Source: Pseudomonas citri (GTDB lineage: Bacteria > Pseudomonadota > Gammaproteobacteria > Pseudomonadales > Pseudomonadaceae). Taken from it: a DNA stretch of 43,751 nucleotides. Location of the stretch: assembly GCF_025336485.1 (NCBI RefSeq), contig NZ_JAODAB010000037.1, positions 1 to 43,751 of the forward strand, written 5' to 3'. How positions within the stretch are numbered: position 1 is the stretch's first letter; every line of letters starts with the position of its first letter. The position numbers and the translations under genes are program-made. Positions 1 through 7,161 of the stretch are shown here, piece by piece. The notes below the pieces were generated by a model that was given only the letters and a program-made list of their open reading frames with translations, ran no database searches and had not been told where the DNA came from.

Positions 1-144
1 GACCAGGTAGAGGGCCACGGCGGCGACGACGATCCAGAGGGCGTTGATGGCTTCGCCGCGGCGCAAGGCCACGACACTCAACGCACAGGCTCCCAGAACA
101 GCCACGGCAAACCAGGCGAGGTGTTTAACCAGACGGGTTGTCAT
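1..144 (-). CDS. cstA: Carbon starvation protein A, N-terminal fragment
   Basis: Only the first 48 codons are inside the window; the gene continues beyond position 1. The translated start (MTTRLVKHLAWFAVAVLGAC...) followed by RRGEAINALWIVVAAVALYL matches my memory of the N-terminus of Pseudomonas CstA, an inner-membrane peptide/pyruvate permease. Two hydrophobic segments are visible at about residues 8-25 and 33-48. An AGGAGA ribosome-binding site lies about 6 bases before the ATG. It is divergent from a sensor kinase/response regulator pair that could control it (inference). With only 48 residues, family assignment rests on recognition of the N-terminus. Confidence 0.72.
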   Translation of the reverse strand, partial: MTTRLVKHLAWFAVAVLGACALSVVALRRGEAINALWIVVAAVALYLV

Positions 145-251
145 TGCATGTCTCCTGCCGATATCCAGTGGATTGCGGCGATTGTTTTTATAGTTCGCCC
201 CGGCTATTCGGAGCGGCCCTAATATCCGGGTAAGTCATCAATAAATAAATC

Positions 252-263
252 CGTAGTACTACG
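252..263. promoter_or_regulatory. Perfect 12-bp palindrome CGTAGTACTACG
   Basis: The sequence CGTAGTACTACG is its own reverse complement. It lies 108 bp upstream of the cstA start, in the AT-rich stretch before the REP cluster. A dimeric regulator, such as the LuxR-type regulator encoded next door, could bind it. No binding data are available, so this is a candidate only. Confidence 0.4.
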
Positions 264-279
264 TAGACGCGCAATTGCG

Positions 280-398
280 CCTGTGGGAGCGGGGCTTGTC
301 CGCGGGAGAGTCATAGACCGCGGCGCCTGCATCGTCGGATCGCCGCCCGGAGCAAGCTTTGCTCCCACAGGTTTGCTCCCACAAGCTTTGCTCTCAGG
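280..398. repeat. REP palindrome cluster
   Basis: Three related segments read CTGTGGGAGCGGGGCTTGTC (from 281), AGCAAGCTTTGCTCCCACAG (351-370) and GCTCCCACAAGCTTTGCTC in inverted and direct orientation. They match the pattern of Pseudomonas repetitive extragenic palindromes and recur in this window near 3411-3508 and 24830-24930. They are non-coding and can form hairpins. Confidence 0.7.
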
Positions 399-482
399 TT
401 TTATGTCTCCTATTCAGTGGGAGGTTTGACATATGATGCCGAGCATTCACCACCGTCGCGTCGAGTCCCGACAGGAGTGCAG

Positions 483-1844
483 ATGCTGCTCAAACACAAG
501 ATCGTCGCCCTCGGGATTCTGCCGCTGGTCCTGGCGATTGCTGTCATTTGCGCCTTGGTCATTTCGCTCAATCGCCAGTTGGGCGACCAGCAGGCACAAC
601 TGATCGAAGACAGCATCCTGGCGAGCAAACGCGCCGAGCTGAAGAACTACGTCGAAATGGCGCAGAGCCTGATCGCCCCGCTGTATAACAACGGCCAGGG
701 CGACGAACGCGCGCAACAGCAGGTGCTGGAAGAGCTGCGCAAGCTCAGCTTCGGCATCAATGGCTATTTTTTCGTGTATGACCGCCAGGGCCGCAGCCTG
801 ATGCATGCCCGCCAGTCGGAACTGGTGGGGCAATACCTCTGGGACATGAAGGACCCCCATGGCCTGCCCGTCATCCAGGCCCTGATCAAGAGCGCGGAAT
901 CCGGCGAAGGTTTCCAGCGCTATGCCTGGAACAAGCCCTCCTCCGGCCAGGTCACCGACAAGCTGGCCTATGTGGTGATGCTCGATCGCTGGGGCTGGAT
1001 GCTTGGTACCGGGATCTACCTGGAGGATGTCGAGCGCGCCACGCAGCAAGCCCGCGATGAAGTCGCCAACGGTATCCACACCACTATGCAGGCCATCGCC
1101 GCGATCGCCCTGGTCGCGGTCCTGCTGGTGTTTGCCGGCGGCATGACCCTCAATGTCAGCGAGCATCGCCTGGCCGATAAAAAGCTCCAACGCCTGAACC
1201 AACGCATCGTCAGCCTGCAAGAAGAGGAACGCTCGCGGGTGTCCCGCGAGCTCCACGACGGCATCAGCCAACTGCTGGTGTCGATAAAATTCCAGTTCGA
1301 ACTCGCCAGCCACGTCCTGGAAAGCGGCCAGGAAAACGGCCTGGGCATCCTGAAAAACGCGACGGATCGGCTGGGCGACGCCATTGGCGAGATCCGCAGC
1401 ATCTCCCACGATTTGCGCTCCTCCCTGCTCGATACCCTGGGCTTGCCCGCCGCCATCGGCCAGCTCGCGGCCGAGTTCCAACAGCGCAGCGGGCTGGAAG
1501 TGTCCTACCGAAGCAACGAGTTCGATTGCCGCCTGGAAAATGGTGCGCCGGTCTCGCTGTTTCGCATCGCCCAGGAAGCCTTGACCAATATCGAGCGTCA
1601 CGCCGGGGCAAAAAGCGTCGGCATCACCCTGTTCGGCTCCAGCCAGTCCTTGCGCCTGACCGTGGTGGACGACGGCATGGGCTTCAACGTCCCCCAGGTC
1701 GAGCGCGGCCATGCCGGCATCGGCCTGCGTAACATCCGCGAACGGGTGGAACATTTCGGCGGCCGACTGGAAGTGACCTCGGTGCCGGGACGAAGCGAAC
1801 TGGATGTCCTGCTGCCCATGAACCTGTCGGCGACGGAAAGCTGA
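483..1844 (+). CDS. Cache-domain sensor histidine kinase (NarL/HisKA_3 type)
   Basis: This is a 453-residue membrane sensor kinase. An N-terminal membrane segment (about residues 5-28) is followed by a periplasmic single-Cache domain (about 40-190, with the typical GYFFVYDRQGRSLMH and WGWMLGTGIYLEDV stretches) and a second membrane segment (about 200-222). The HisKA_3 dimerisation domain carries the phospho-acceptor His258 in SRELHDGISQ. The HATPase domain shows the N-box (QEALTNIERHA) and G-box (DDGMGF). The ATG at 483 is preferred over the upstream GTG at 417 because CAGGAG lies 7 bases before it and the protein starts directly with a signal-anchor. Small organic acids are common Cache ligands, and the cstA neighbour fits such a role (inference). 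The response regulator gene follows after 28 bases. Confidence 0.88.
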   Translation: MLLKHKIVALGILPLVLAIAVICALVISLNRQLGDQQAQLIEDSILASKRAELKNYVEMAQSLIAPLYNNGQGDERAQQQVLEELRKLSFGINGYFFVYDRQGRSLMHARQSELVGQYLWDMKDPHGLPVIQALIKSAESGEGFQRYAWNKPSSGQVTDKLAYVVMLDRWGWMLGTGIYLEDVERATQQARDEVANGIHTTMQAIAAIALVAVLLVFAGGMTLNVSEHRLADKKLQRLNQRIVSLQEEERSRVSRELHDGISQLLVSIKFQFELASHVLESGQENGLGILKNATDRLGDAIGEIRSISHDLRSSLLDTLGLPAAIGQLAAEFQQRSGLEVSYRSNEFDCRLENGAPVSLFRIAQEALTNIERHAGAKSVGITLFGSSQSLRLTVVDDGMGFNVPQVERGHAGIGLRNIRERVEHFGGRLEVTSVPGRSELDVLLPMNLSATES

Positions 1845-1872
1845 TGCTCCCCATCACCAAGAGTACTTGCCG

Positions 1873-2505
1873 ATGAGCCTTGCCCCCGCGATCCGCGTCG
1901 CCCTGGTCGATGATCACTCCCTGGTCCGCGACGGTATCCGGGCCCTGCTGTCCGTCATGCCCCGGCTGGATGTCGTGGGCGAAGCCGAGAACGGCGCGCA
2001 GGCCATCGAGATGGTCGGACGTTGCCAACCAGACCTGCTGCTGATGGACATCGGCCTCAAGGACATGAACGGACTGGAACTGACCCGGTTGCTGGGCAAG
2101 CAATACCCCGGCCTCAAGATTCTGATCCTCAGCATGTACGACAATCATGAGTACGTGAGCGAGTCGGTGCGCTGCGGCGCCAGCGGTTATGTACTCAAGA
2201 ACGCCCCTTCGCGGGAAATCCTCGCGGCCATCGAAGCGATCATCAGCGGCGGCACCTTCTACAGCGCCGAAATCGCCCAGCGCCTCGCCACCGACCCGAT
2301 GAGCGATAACGAACTCACACCGCGCGAGACCCAAGTGCTGTCCAAGATGGTCCAGGGCCTGAACAACAAGGAAATGGCCCGGGAACTGGACATCAGCGTG
2401 CGCACCGTCGAGACCCACCGCTTGAGCATCCGCCGCAAGCTCAACATCGACAAACCCGCCGCCTTGGTGAAATACGCCATCGATCATGGGATCATTTCGC
2501 GCTGA
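1873..2505 (+). CDS. LuxR-family response regulator, partner of the upstream kinase
   Basis: This 210-residue protein has a receiver domain (acidic pair DD at about residues 13-14, phospho-acceptor Asp59 in LLLMDIGLKD, conserved Lys in YVLKNA). A C-terminal LuxR helix-turn-helix follows (about 145-205: LTPRETQVLSKMVQGLNNKEMA, then VRTVETHR). It lies 28 bases after the kinase and is surely its output regulator. The ATG at 1873 is chosen; a TTG two codons upstream is possible. Likely targets are nearby genes such as cstA or the downstream periplasmic protein, but this is inference from position. Confidence 0.88.
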   Translation: MSLAPAIRVALVDDHSLVRDGIRALLSVMPRLDVVGEAENGAQAIEMVGRCQPDLLLMDIGLKDMNGLELTRLLGKQYPGLKILILSMYDNHEYVSESVRCGASGYVLKNAPSREILAAIEAIISGGTFYSAEIAQRLATDPMSDNELTPRETQVLSKMVQGLNNKEMARELDISVRTVETHRLSIRRKLNIDKPAALVKYAIDHGIISR

Positions 2506-2540
2506 CCCTTCCCTTCATCCTTGCGAGACGTCCAATCCTC

Positions 2541-3332
2541 ATGAAAAACATAACAAGCACGATGACGTTCTGTGGCCTGCTGGCGCTCTGCGGCAATGCC
2601 TTGGCCGAGCCGGCAACTTCGCACCTGGACCAGGTCCTGCAAAGCGGCGAGCTGAAGGTATGCACGACGGGCGACTACAAACCCTATACCTACAAGGCTG
2701 AAACCGGCGAATACGAAGGGATCGACATCGACATGGCGCGCACCCTGGCGGCCAGCCTTGGGGTCAAGGTGCAATGGGTGCAGACCACCTGGAAAACCCT
2801 GATGCCGGACATGCTGGCGGGCAAATGCGACATCGGCATGGGTGGCATCTCGGTAACCCTGGAACGCCAGAAAAAAGCCTATTTCAGCGACACGCTGGAT
2901 GTGGACGGGAAGATCCCGCTGGTGCGCTGCGAAGACCAGTCCCGCTACCAGACCCTCGAACAGATCAACCAGCCTTCGGTGCGCCTGGTGGAACCGGCGG
3001 GCGGCACCAACGAAGCCTTCGTACGCGCTTTCTTGCCCAAGGGCCAACTCAGCTTCCACGACAACGTGACCATCTTCCAGGAGCTATTGGACAAGAAGGC
3101 CGACGTGATGATCACCGACGCCTCGGAAGCGCTCTACCAGCAGAAACTCAAGCCGGGCCTGTGCGCCGTCAACCCCACGCACTACCTGCAATACGGCGAG
3201 AAGGCCTACCTGCTGCCGCGGGACGACACCACCTGGAAAATGTACGTCGACCAGTGGCTGCACCTGAGCAAGGCGAACGGCAGCTACCAGAAAGTCATCG
3301 GGCAATGGTTGGCGGTGCCCGGAGCGCAGTGA
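2541..3332 (+). CDS. Periplasmic family-3 solute-binding protein resembling cyclohexadienyl dehydratase (PheC)
   Basis: This 263-residue secreted protein has a signal peptide (about residues 1-22, ending NALA). The fold is that of family-3 amino-acid-binding proteins. Several stretches match my memory of periplasmic cyclohexadienyl dehydratase PheC: TTGDYKPYTY, GIDIDMA, GISVTLERQKKAYFS, PAGGTNEAF, DNVTIFQ, EKAYLLPRDD and YVDQWLH. A glutamate in TDASEAL (Glu196) sits where PheC has its catalytic acid, as far as I recall. It may convert prephenate or arogenate in the periplasm, or merely bind an amino acid. No ABC permease genes are adjacent, which favours an enzyme or an orphan binding protein. 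It begins 35 bp after the response regulator and may be co-transcribed. Confidence 0.75.
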   Translation: MKNITSTMTFCGLLALCGNALAEPATSHLDQVLQSGELKVCTTGDYKPYTYKAETGEYEGIDIDMARTLAASLGVKVQWVQTTWKTLMPDMLAGKCDIGMGGISVTLERQKKAYFSDTLDVDGKIPLVRCEDQSRYQTLEQINQPSVRLVEPAGGTNEAFVRAFLPKGQLSFHDNVTIFQELLDKKADVMITDASEALYQQKLKPGLCAVNPTHYLQYGEKAYLLPRDDTTWKMYVDQWLHLSKANGSYQKVIGQWLAVPGAQ

Positions 3333-3410
3333 CGGTCAGTTGGCCGGAAAAAACCGTAGAACAGCTTGCTCGCGATGAAGACGATGCGGTTTCCAGGAAA
3401 CCGAGGCGCC

Positions 3411-3508
3411 TATCGCGAGCAAGCTTTGCTCCCACAGCAACTGGCGGGCGTTCACAGATCTGGTGTTCACCCAGGCCCCCTGTGGGAGCAAAGCTTGCTC
3501 GCGATGGC
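3411..3508. repeat. Inverted pair of REP elements
   Basis: TCGCGAGCAAGCTTTGCTCC (from 3413) and its near-perfect inverse ending in GCAAAGCTTGCTCGCGA (about 3488-3504) face each other across about 40 bp. This is the usual Pseudomonas REP doublet found after operons. It can fold into a large hairpin and lies between the convergent ends of the PheC-like and GST genes. Confidence 0.75.
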
Positions 3509-3515
3509 GCGCAGA

Positions 3516-4145
3516 TCAAGCTTGCTGCAAGCCCTTGGCGGTTCGTTGCATGCCCACGAAACGCGGCAAGGCTTCGATGCTGCCCAGCCATGCCCGGACG
3601 TTCGGGTAGTCGGTCAGTGCGACGTTGCCCTCGGGTGCGTGGGACACGTAGGTGTACGCGGCAACATCGGCAATGGTCGGTTTTTCACCGGCCAGGAAGC
3701 GGCTTTGTCCCAGTTCCTGCTCCATCACCGCCAGCAAGGCATGGGAGCGCTTGATGGCGTCTTCGGCGTCATAGCCGGCGCCGAACACCGTGATCAGCCG
3801 GGCGGTGGCCGGTCCCTGGCTGATCTGGCCTGCCGCCACCGACAACCAGCGTTGCACCCTGGCCTGGCCCAGTGGATCGCTGGGCAGCCATTGCCCGTTG
3901 CCATACTTGGTCGCGAGGTAGACCAGGATTGCGTTCGAGTCGGCCAGGACGGTGCCGTTGTCATCAATCACCGGCACCTGGCCGAAACGGTTGAGGGCGA
4001 GGAACTCCGGGGTCTTGTGCTCGCCCTTGAGCAAGTCGACGAATACCAATTCGGTGGGCAGGCCCAACAGTGAAAGCATCAGCTCGACGCGATGGGCGTG
4101 GCCCGACAATGGGTGGTGATACAGTTTGATTGCGTGCTCAGACAT
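3516..4145 (-). CDS. Glutathione S-transferase
   Basis: This 209-residue cytosolic enzyme has a thioredoxin-like N-terminal domain (about residues 1-80: IKLYHHPLSGHAHRVELML, then FGQVPVIDDNGTVLADSNAI, the cis-proline and glutathione-binding ADS motif). An all-helical C-terminal domain follows, including the FLAGEKPTIADVAAYTY signature. The size is typical of bacterial GSTs. The ATG at 4145 is chosen because GGAGTT precedes it and the protein then starts at the usual point; the open frame extends further upstream without coding character. The substrate is unknown. Confidence 0.9.
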   Translation of the reverse strand: MSEHAIKLYHHPLSGHAHRVELMLSLLGLPTELVFVDLLKGEHKTPEFLALNRFGQVPVIDDNGTVLADSNAILVYLATKYGNGQWLPSDPLGQARVQRWLSVAAGQISQGPATARLITVFGAGYDAEDAIKRSHALLAVMEQELGQSRFLAGEKPTIADVAAYTYVSHAPEGNVALTDYPNVRAWLGSIEALPRFVGMQRTAKGLQQA

Positions 4146-4565
4146 GATTGAACTCCGTGTTGTTGGCGCTCGAAGCGGTGATCGCGTCGATGGCGCCATC
4201 CTCTGCTCCTGGCCGAGGTAGCGGAATAACCAGCTTTTACAATCCAGTATTTCAGTGGCTGAAACAGTTGCTCACCAGCCACACAGGCCACCAGGCCTCA
4301 AGCATCAACGGCCCTGGGCCTGGCTTGCTTCCAGCTGCCGGTCATCAAGGCGTTGGGCGTAAAACTCGCGATGCTGGTCGGGCATCCACGTGCGCACCAG
4401 TTGGGGGCTGCGTCACCTCTCTTGCCAAGGGGTGTACGTCAGTGGAGTCATCTTCGGCCTAAAGTGAAAACGCCGGAATACGCACTAACTGCAATCCACC
4501 GTTTCAAGAAATGGAACGGTGGGATCACAGATAGAGAGATGGGAGCAATCGTCGCGCCGGTTTGC
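4146..4565. other. Intergenic region with a possible gene remnant
   Basis: The 420 bp between the GST start and the TetR stop contain no convincing intact gene. The open frames here are short and change character along their length. The only coding-like trace is a minus-strand fragment at 4306-4412, listed separately. The gap should also hold the GST promoter. Confidence 0.5.
4306..4412 (-). pseudogene. Possible remnant of a pyridoxamine-phosphate-oxidase-like protein
   Basis: On the minus strand, directly after an in-frame TGA, a short frame reads RSPQLVRTWMPDQHREFYAQ and ends in a stop about 15 residues later. The MPDQHREFYAQ stretch resembles the N-terminal part of FMN-binding pyridoxamine 5'-phosphate oxidase-like proteins as I remember them. 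No start codon or remaining domain is present. It could be chance; a protein search would settle it. Confidence 0.25.
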
Positions 4566-5168
4566 CTAGTTCTCACCTGACTCATCGCCTGATCCGACCG
4601 CTGGCGGCATCAGGGTCTCGAGGATGGCGTCGCGACAGGTCGCCAGAATTTCATCGGCCAGGGGCGAGTCGTCGGGACAAGCCCGTGACAGGACAAGAGC
4701 GCCCACCATATGGGCCATGAGCGCCAGGCGCTTGGCACGTGCCAGGGCAGGATCCCCGCCATTCGATTGCCCCTCGCCTTCACGCAGGATGTTCAGCTGA
4801 GTCTCGATGCCAGCGGCAAACGTGGCGCGAACCTCTTCTTTGCGCGCAGCGTCACCGCACAGCGCCGCCAGGGTGCATCCCGTGGCCCGGTCATCGCGGT
4901 GCGATCGGGACAGATAAAGCTCCACGAACTCTACGGGCGATACCCCGGCCATCAGTGCTGTGGATTGCCCGAGGCTGCAGGCCGACGACTCCGCCATCAG
5001 GTCGGCCTTGGAGTTGAAATGCTTATAGAACCCGCCCTGGGTAAACCCGGCGGCGGCCATCAGATCCGCGATGCCAACACCGTCATAACCGCGCTCTCGA
5101 AACAGCGTCGAGGCGGTTTCCACGATATGCGCGCGATTCGCCTGTACCTGTTGCTTGCTGACTTTCAT
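4566..5168 (-). CDS. TetR-family repressor, divergent from an SDR gene
   Basis: This 200-residue regulator has an N-terminal TetR helix-turn-helix (about residues 10-55: IVETASTLFRERGYDGVGIA, then AAGFTQGGFYKHFNSKADL). The C-terminal part resembles the TetR_C domain of proteins controlling oxidoreductase genes. The ATG at 5168 gives the normal N-terminus; the longer frame from 5207 would run through the promoter. A perfect inverted repeat at 5207-5226 overlaps the likely -35 box of this gene and sits next to that of the divergent SDR gene, so autoregulation and repression of the SDR/oxidoreductase pair are likely (inference). Confidence 0.88.
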   Translation of the reverse strand: MKVSKQQVQANRAHIVETASTLFRERGYDGVGIADLMAAAGFTQGGFYKHFNSKADLMAESSACSLGQSTALMAGVSPVEFVELYLSRSHRDDRATGCTLAALCGDAARKEEVRATFAAGIETQLNILREGEGQSNGGDPALARAKRLALMAHMVGALVLSRACPDDSPLADEILATCRDAILETLMPPAVGSGDESGEN

Positions 5169-5198
5169 CGTCCATTCACCCGGTTCACACAGGACGAC

Positions 5199-5226
5199 AC
5201 TATACATTGATGTCAGTCGACATCAA
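5199..5226 (-). promoter_or_regulatory. Predicted promoter of the TetR gene
   Basis: On the minus strand TTGATG (5226-5221) and TATAGT (5204-5199) are separated by 16 bp, a good sigma-70 arrangement about 31 bp before the chosen start. The -35 box lies in the right arm of the palindrome at 5207-5226. Confidence 0.5.
5207..5226. promoter_or_regulatory. Likely TetR operator (perfect inverted repeat)
   Basis: TTGATGTC and GACATCAA form perfect 8-bp arms around a 4-bp centre. The site lies between the divergent TetR and SDR genes, which is the typical place for the repressor's own operator. Confidence 0.6.
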
Positions 5227-5230
5227 ACTG

Positions 5231-5258
5231 TTGACATTTTTAGAGTTCGACCATAATC
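5231..5258 (+). promoter_or_regulatory. Predicted promoter of the SDR gene
   Basis: A consensus TTGACA (5231-5236) is followed after 15-17 bp by CATAAT/ATAATC (5252-5258). It lies just downstream of the palindrome and about 50 bp before the SDR start. Confidence 0.5.
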
Positions 5259-5305
5259 ATAAAGACACTTACTTCCCTGCCAACCCAAACACCAGGAAAT
5301 CCAAA

Positions 5306-6088
5306 ATGAATGCGCTTGCAACCGTCCTCATCACCGGAGCCTCCAGCGGAATCGGCGCCATCTACGCCCAGCGCTTTGCCCGGCGCGGCCATGACCTTGT
5401 CCTGGTCGCTCGGGACAAAGACCGTCTCGATGCCTTGGCCCTTCGCCTGCATGAAGAACACGGCGTCGCTGTCCAGGTGCATCAGGCCGACCTGACCGAC
5501 GCAGCCGACCTCAGTGCACTCGAAACGCGCCTGCGTGAAGACCATCGCATTGGCGTGTTGATCAACAACGCCGGCATCGCCCAGTCCGGCGGGTTCGTGC
5601 AACAAAGCGCCGAGGCCATCGACAAACTCGTTTCCCTCAACATCGTTGCGCTGACCCGCCTGGCAGCCACGGTGGCGCCGCGTTTCGCCCAGTCGGGCAG
5701 CGGTTCGATCGTCAACATCGGTTCGGTGGTGGGTTTTGCTCCCGAGTTCGGCATGACGGTGTATGGCGCGACGAAGGCGTTCGTACTCTTCCTTTCCCAG
5801 GGTCTGCATCTGGAATTGTCGCCCAAGGGCGTGTACGTCCAAGCGGTGCTGCCGGCGGCGACCCGCACGGAGATCTGGGAGCGCGCAGGGATCGACCTCA
5901 ACACGATCCCCGAGGTGATGGACGTCGAGGAACTGGTCGACGCGGCCCTGCTCGGTTTTGATCGTCGCGAGCCGGTCACCATTCCGCCATTGCATGCAGA
6001 GGGCCGCTGGGACGCGCTGGACCAGGCACGCCAAGGCTTGCTGTCGGACATTCGACAAGCTCACGCCGCCGAGCGCTACCAGCCATAA
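5306..6088 (+). CDS. Short-chain dehydrogenase/reductase
   Basis: This 260-residue classical SDR shows the nucleotide-binding TGASSGIG (residues 10-17), NNAG, the catalytic Ser in NIGSVVGF, and Tyr153-xxx-Lys157 in VYGATKAF. It is probably a cytosolic NADP(H)-dependent oxidoreductase. The ATG at 5306 has AGGAAA upstream and gives the standard SDR start; the longer frame would run through the operator. It is followed by an MDR-type oxidoreductase with 38 bp between them and faces a TetR repressor, so the pair is likely induced by a small lipophilic or carbonyl compound (inference). Confidence 0.9.
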   Translation: MNALATVLITGASSGIGAIYAQRFARRGHDLVLVARDKDRLDALALRLHEEHGVAVQVHQADLTDAADLSALETRLREDHRIGVLINNAGIAQSGGFVQQSAEAIDKLVSLNIVALTRLAATVAPRFAQSGSGSIVNIGSVVGFAPEFGMTVYGATKAFVLFLSQGLHLELSPKGVYVQAVLPAATRTEIWERAGIDLNTIPEVMDVEELVDAALLGFDRREPVTIPPLHAEGRWDALDQARQGLLSDIRQAHAAERYQP

Positions 6089-6126
6089 CACCGGACCTCA
6101 TTTCAGACACGTGGGAATCAGAGCAA

Positions 6127-7128
6127 TTGAAAGCACTCACCTTCAAACGTTACGGCAAGTCGCCCGACATCGACCTCGCGCAAGTCGCCCGGCCGACCAT
6201 CAAGGCAGATGAGCTGCTGGTCGAGGTTCACGCCGCCGGGTTGAATCCAATCGATAACATGATTCCCACGGGGATGTTCAAACCCGTGTTGAAGTTCCAG
6301 TTACCGGCCATCATGGGCAGCGATCTGGCTGGTGTGGTGACTGAAGTGGGCAGCGCGGTGACGCGCTTCAAGGTCGGCGATGCCATTTTTGCCAGTCTGT
6401 TTGATCTGGGCAACGGATCGATCGCCGAGTTTGCCGCCGTACCCGAGCGTGTCGCCGCGCCAAAACCCGACGCCCTGGACTTCGTGCAAGCCGCGTCGAT
6501 TCCGATGGTAGGGCTCACCTCCTGGCAGGCGCTGAAAGAGCGCGCCCACCTTGAGCCCGGCCAGAAAGTGTTCATCCCCGCCGGATCAGGCGGCATCGGC
6601 ACCTTCGCCATTCAGTTGGCAAAACATTTGGGCGCAAAGGTGGCAACGACGACCAGCACAACAAACGTCCCGCTGGTTCGCAGCCTGGGGGCGGACGAAG
6701 TGGTCGACTACAAGAAACAGGCATTTGAACACGTACTGGGCGGTTACGATGTGGTACTGGGCACGACCCGGGGGGACGCGATTGAAAAATCCATCGGCAT
6801 CCTCAAGGCCGGCGGCAAGATTGTTTCCCTCGTGGGTCCGCTGGACAAAGCCTTCGCCAAGGCTCGTCGAATGAATCTGTTGCTCACCTTCGTCTTAGGC
6901 TTGATGAGTCGCAAGATCATCGGCTTGGCGAAGAAGAACCACGTCAGCTATTCATTCCTCTTCGTTCGACCCCAGGGGGCGCAACTCCACGACATTGGAA
7001 AGCTGATCGACGCCGGGCATATCAAACCGGTGATCGACCAGGTTTTTGCTTTCGAGCAGGCCGGGCAAGCCCTGGAATACCTGGCCCAAGGCCGCTCGAA
7101 AGGAAAGGTGGTGGTCAAGATCAAGTGA
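6127..7128 (+). CDS. NADP-dependent zinc-free alcohol dehydrogenase / quinone oxidoreductase family protein
   Basis: This 333-residue medium-chain reductase has an N-terminal GroES-like domain (about residues 1-120, with ELLVEVHAAGLNPIDNMI and MGSDLAGVVTEVG) and a Rossmann domain with the dinucleotide loop AGSGGIGTFAIQLAKHLG (about 150-170). The catalytic zinc ligands of true alcohol dehydrogenases are absent, as in quinone oxidoreductases. The only good start is a TTG at 6127, since no in-frame ATG precedes the conserved KALTFKRYG. It lies 38 bp after the SDR gene and probably shares its TetR-controlled promoter. Confidence 0.87.
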   Translation: MKALTFKRYGKSPDIDLAQVARPTIKADELLVEVHAAGLNPIDNMIPTGMFKPVLKFQLPAIMGSDLAGVVTEVGSAVTRFKVGDAIFASLFDLGNGSIAEFAAVPERVAAPKPDALDFVQAASIPMVGLTSWQALKERAHLEPGQKVFIPAGSGGIGTFAIQLAKHLGAKVATTTSTTNVPLVRSLGADEVVDYKKQAFEHVLGGYDVVLGTTRGDAIEKSIGILKAGGKIVSLVGPLDKAFAKARRMNLLLTFVLGLMSRKIIGLAKKNHVSYSFLFVRPQGAQLHDIGKLIDAGHIKPVIDQVFAFEQAGQALEYLAQGRSKGKVVVKIK

Positions 7129-7161
7129 CCGTTGCGTCGCCCGGCGCTCGCGTCAACGCAA

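Larger units (their letters stand above)
145..482. other. Divergent intergenic region between cstA and the sensor kinase gene
   Basis: This gap carries the promoters of both flanking genes. It contains a perfect 12-bp palindrome at 252-263 and a cluster of REP-type palindromes at about 280-398. An in-frame GTG at 417 could extend the kinase by 22 residues, but those residues (with two prolines and no hydrophobicity) look non-coding. I see no separate gene here. Confidence 0.6.

Noticed and set aside
3411..3508. Inverted repeats considered as a CRISPR or phage attachment site
   Set aside because: The units match Pseudomonas REP elements found at three places in this window; there are no regular spacers and no integrase.
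4148..4580. Plus-strand frames in the GST/TetR gap
   Set aside because: Short, overlapping, no start signals and no coding character.
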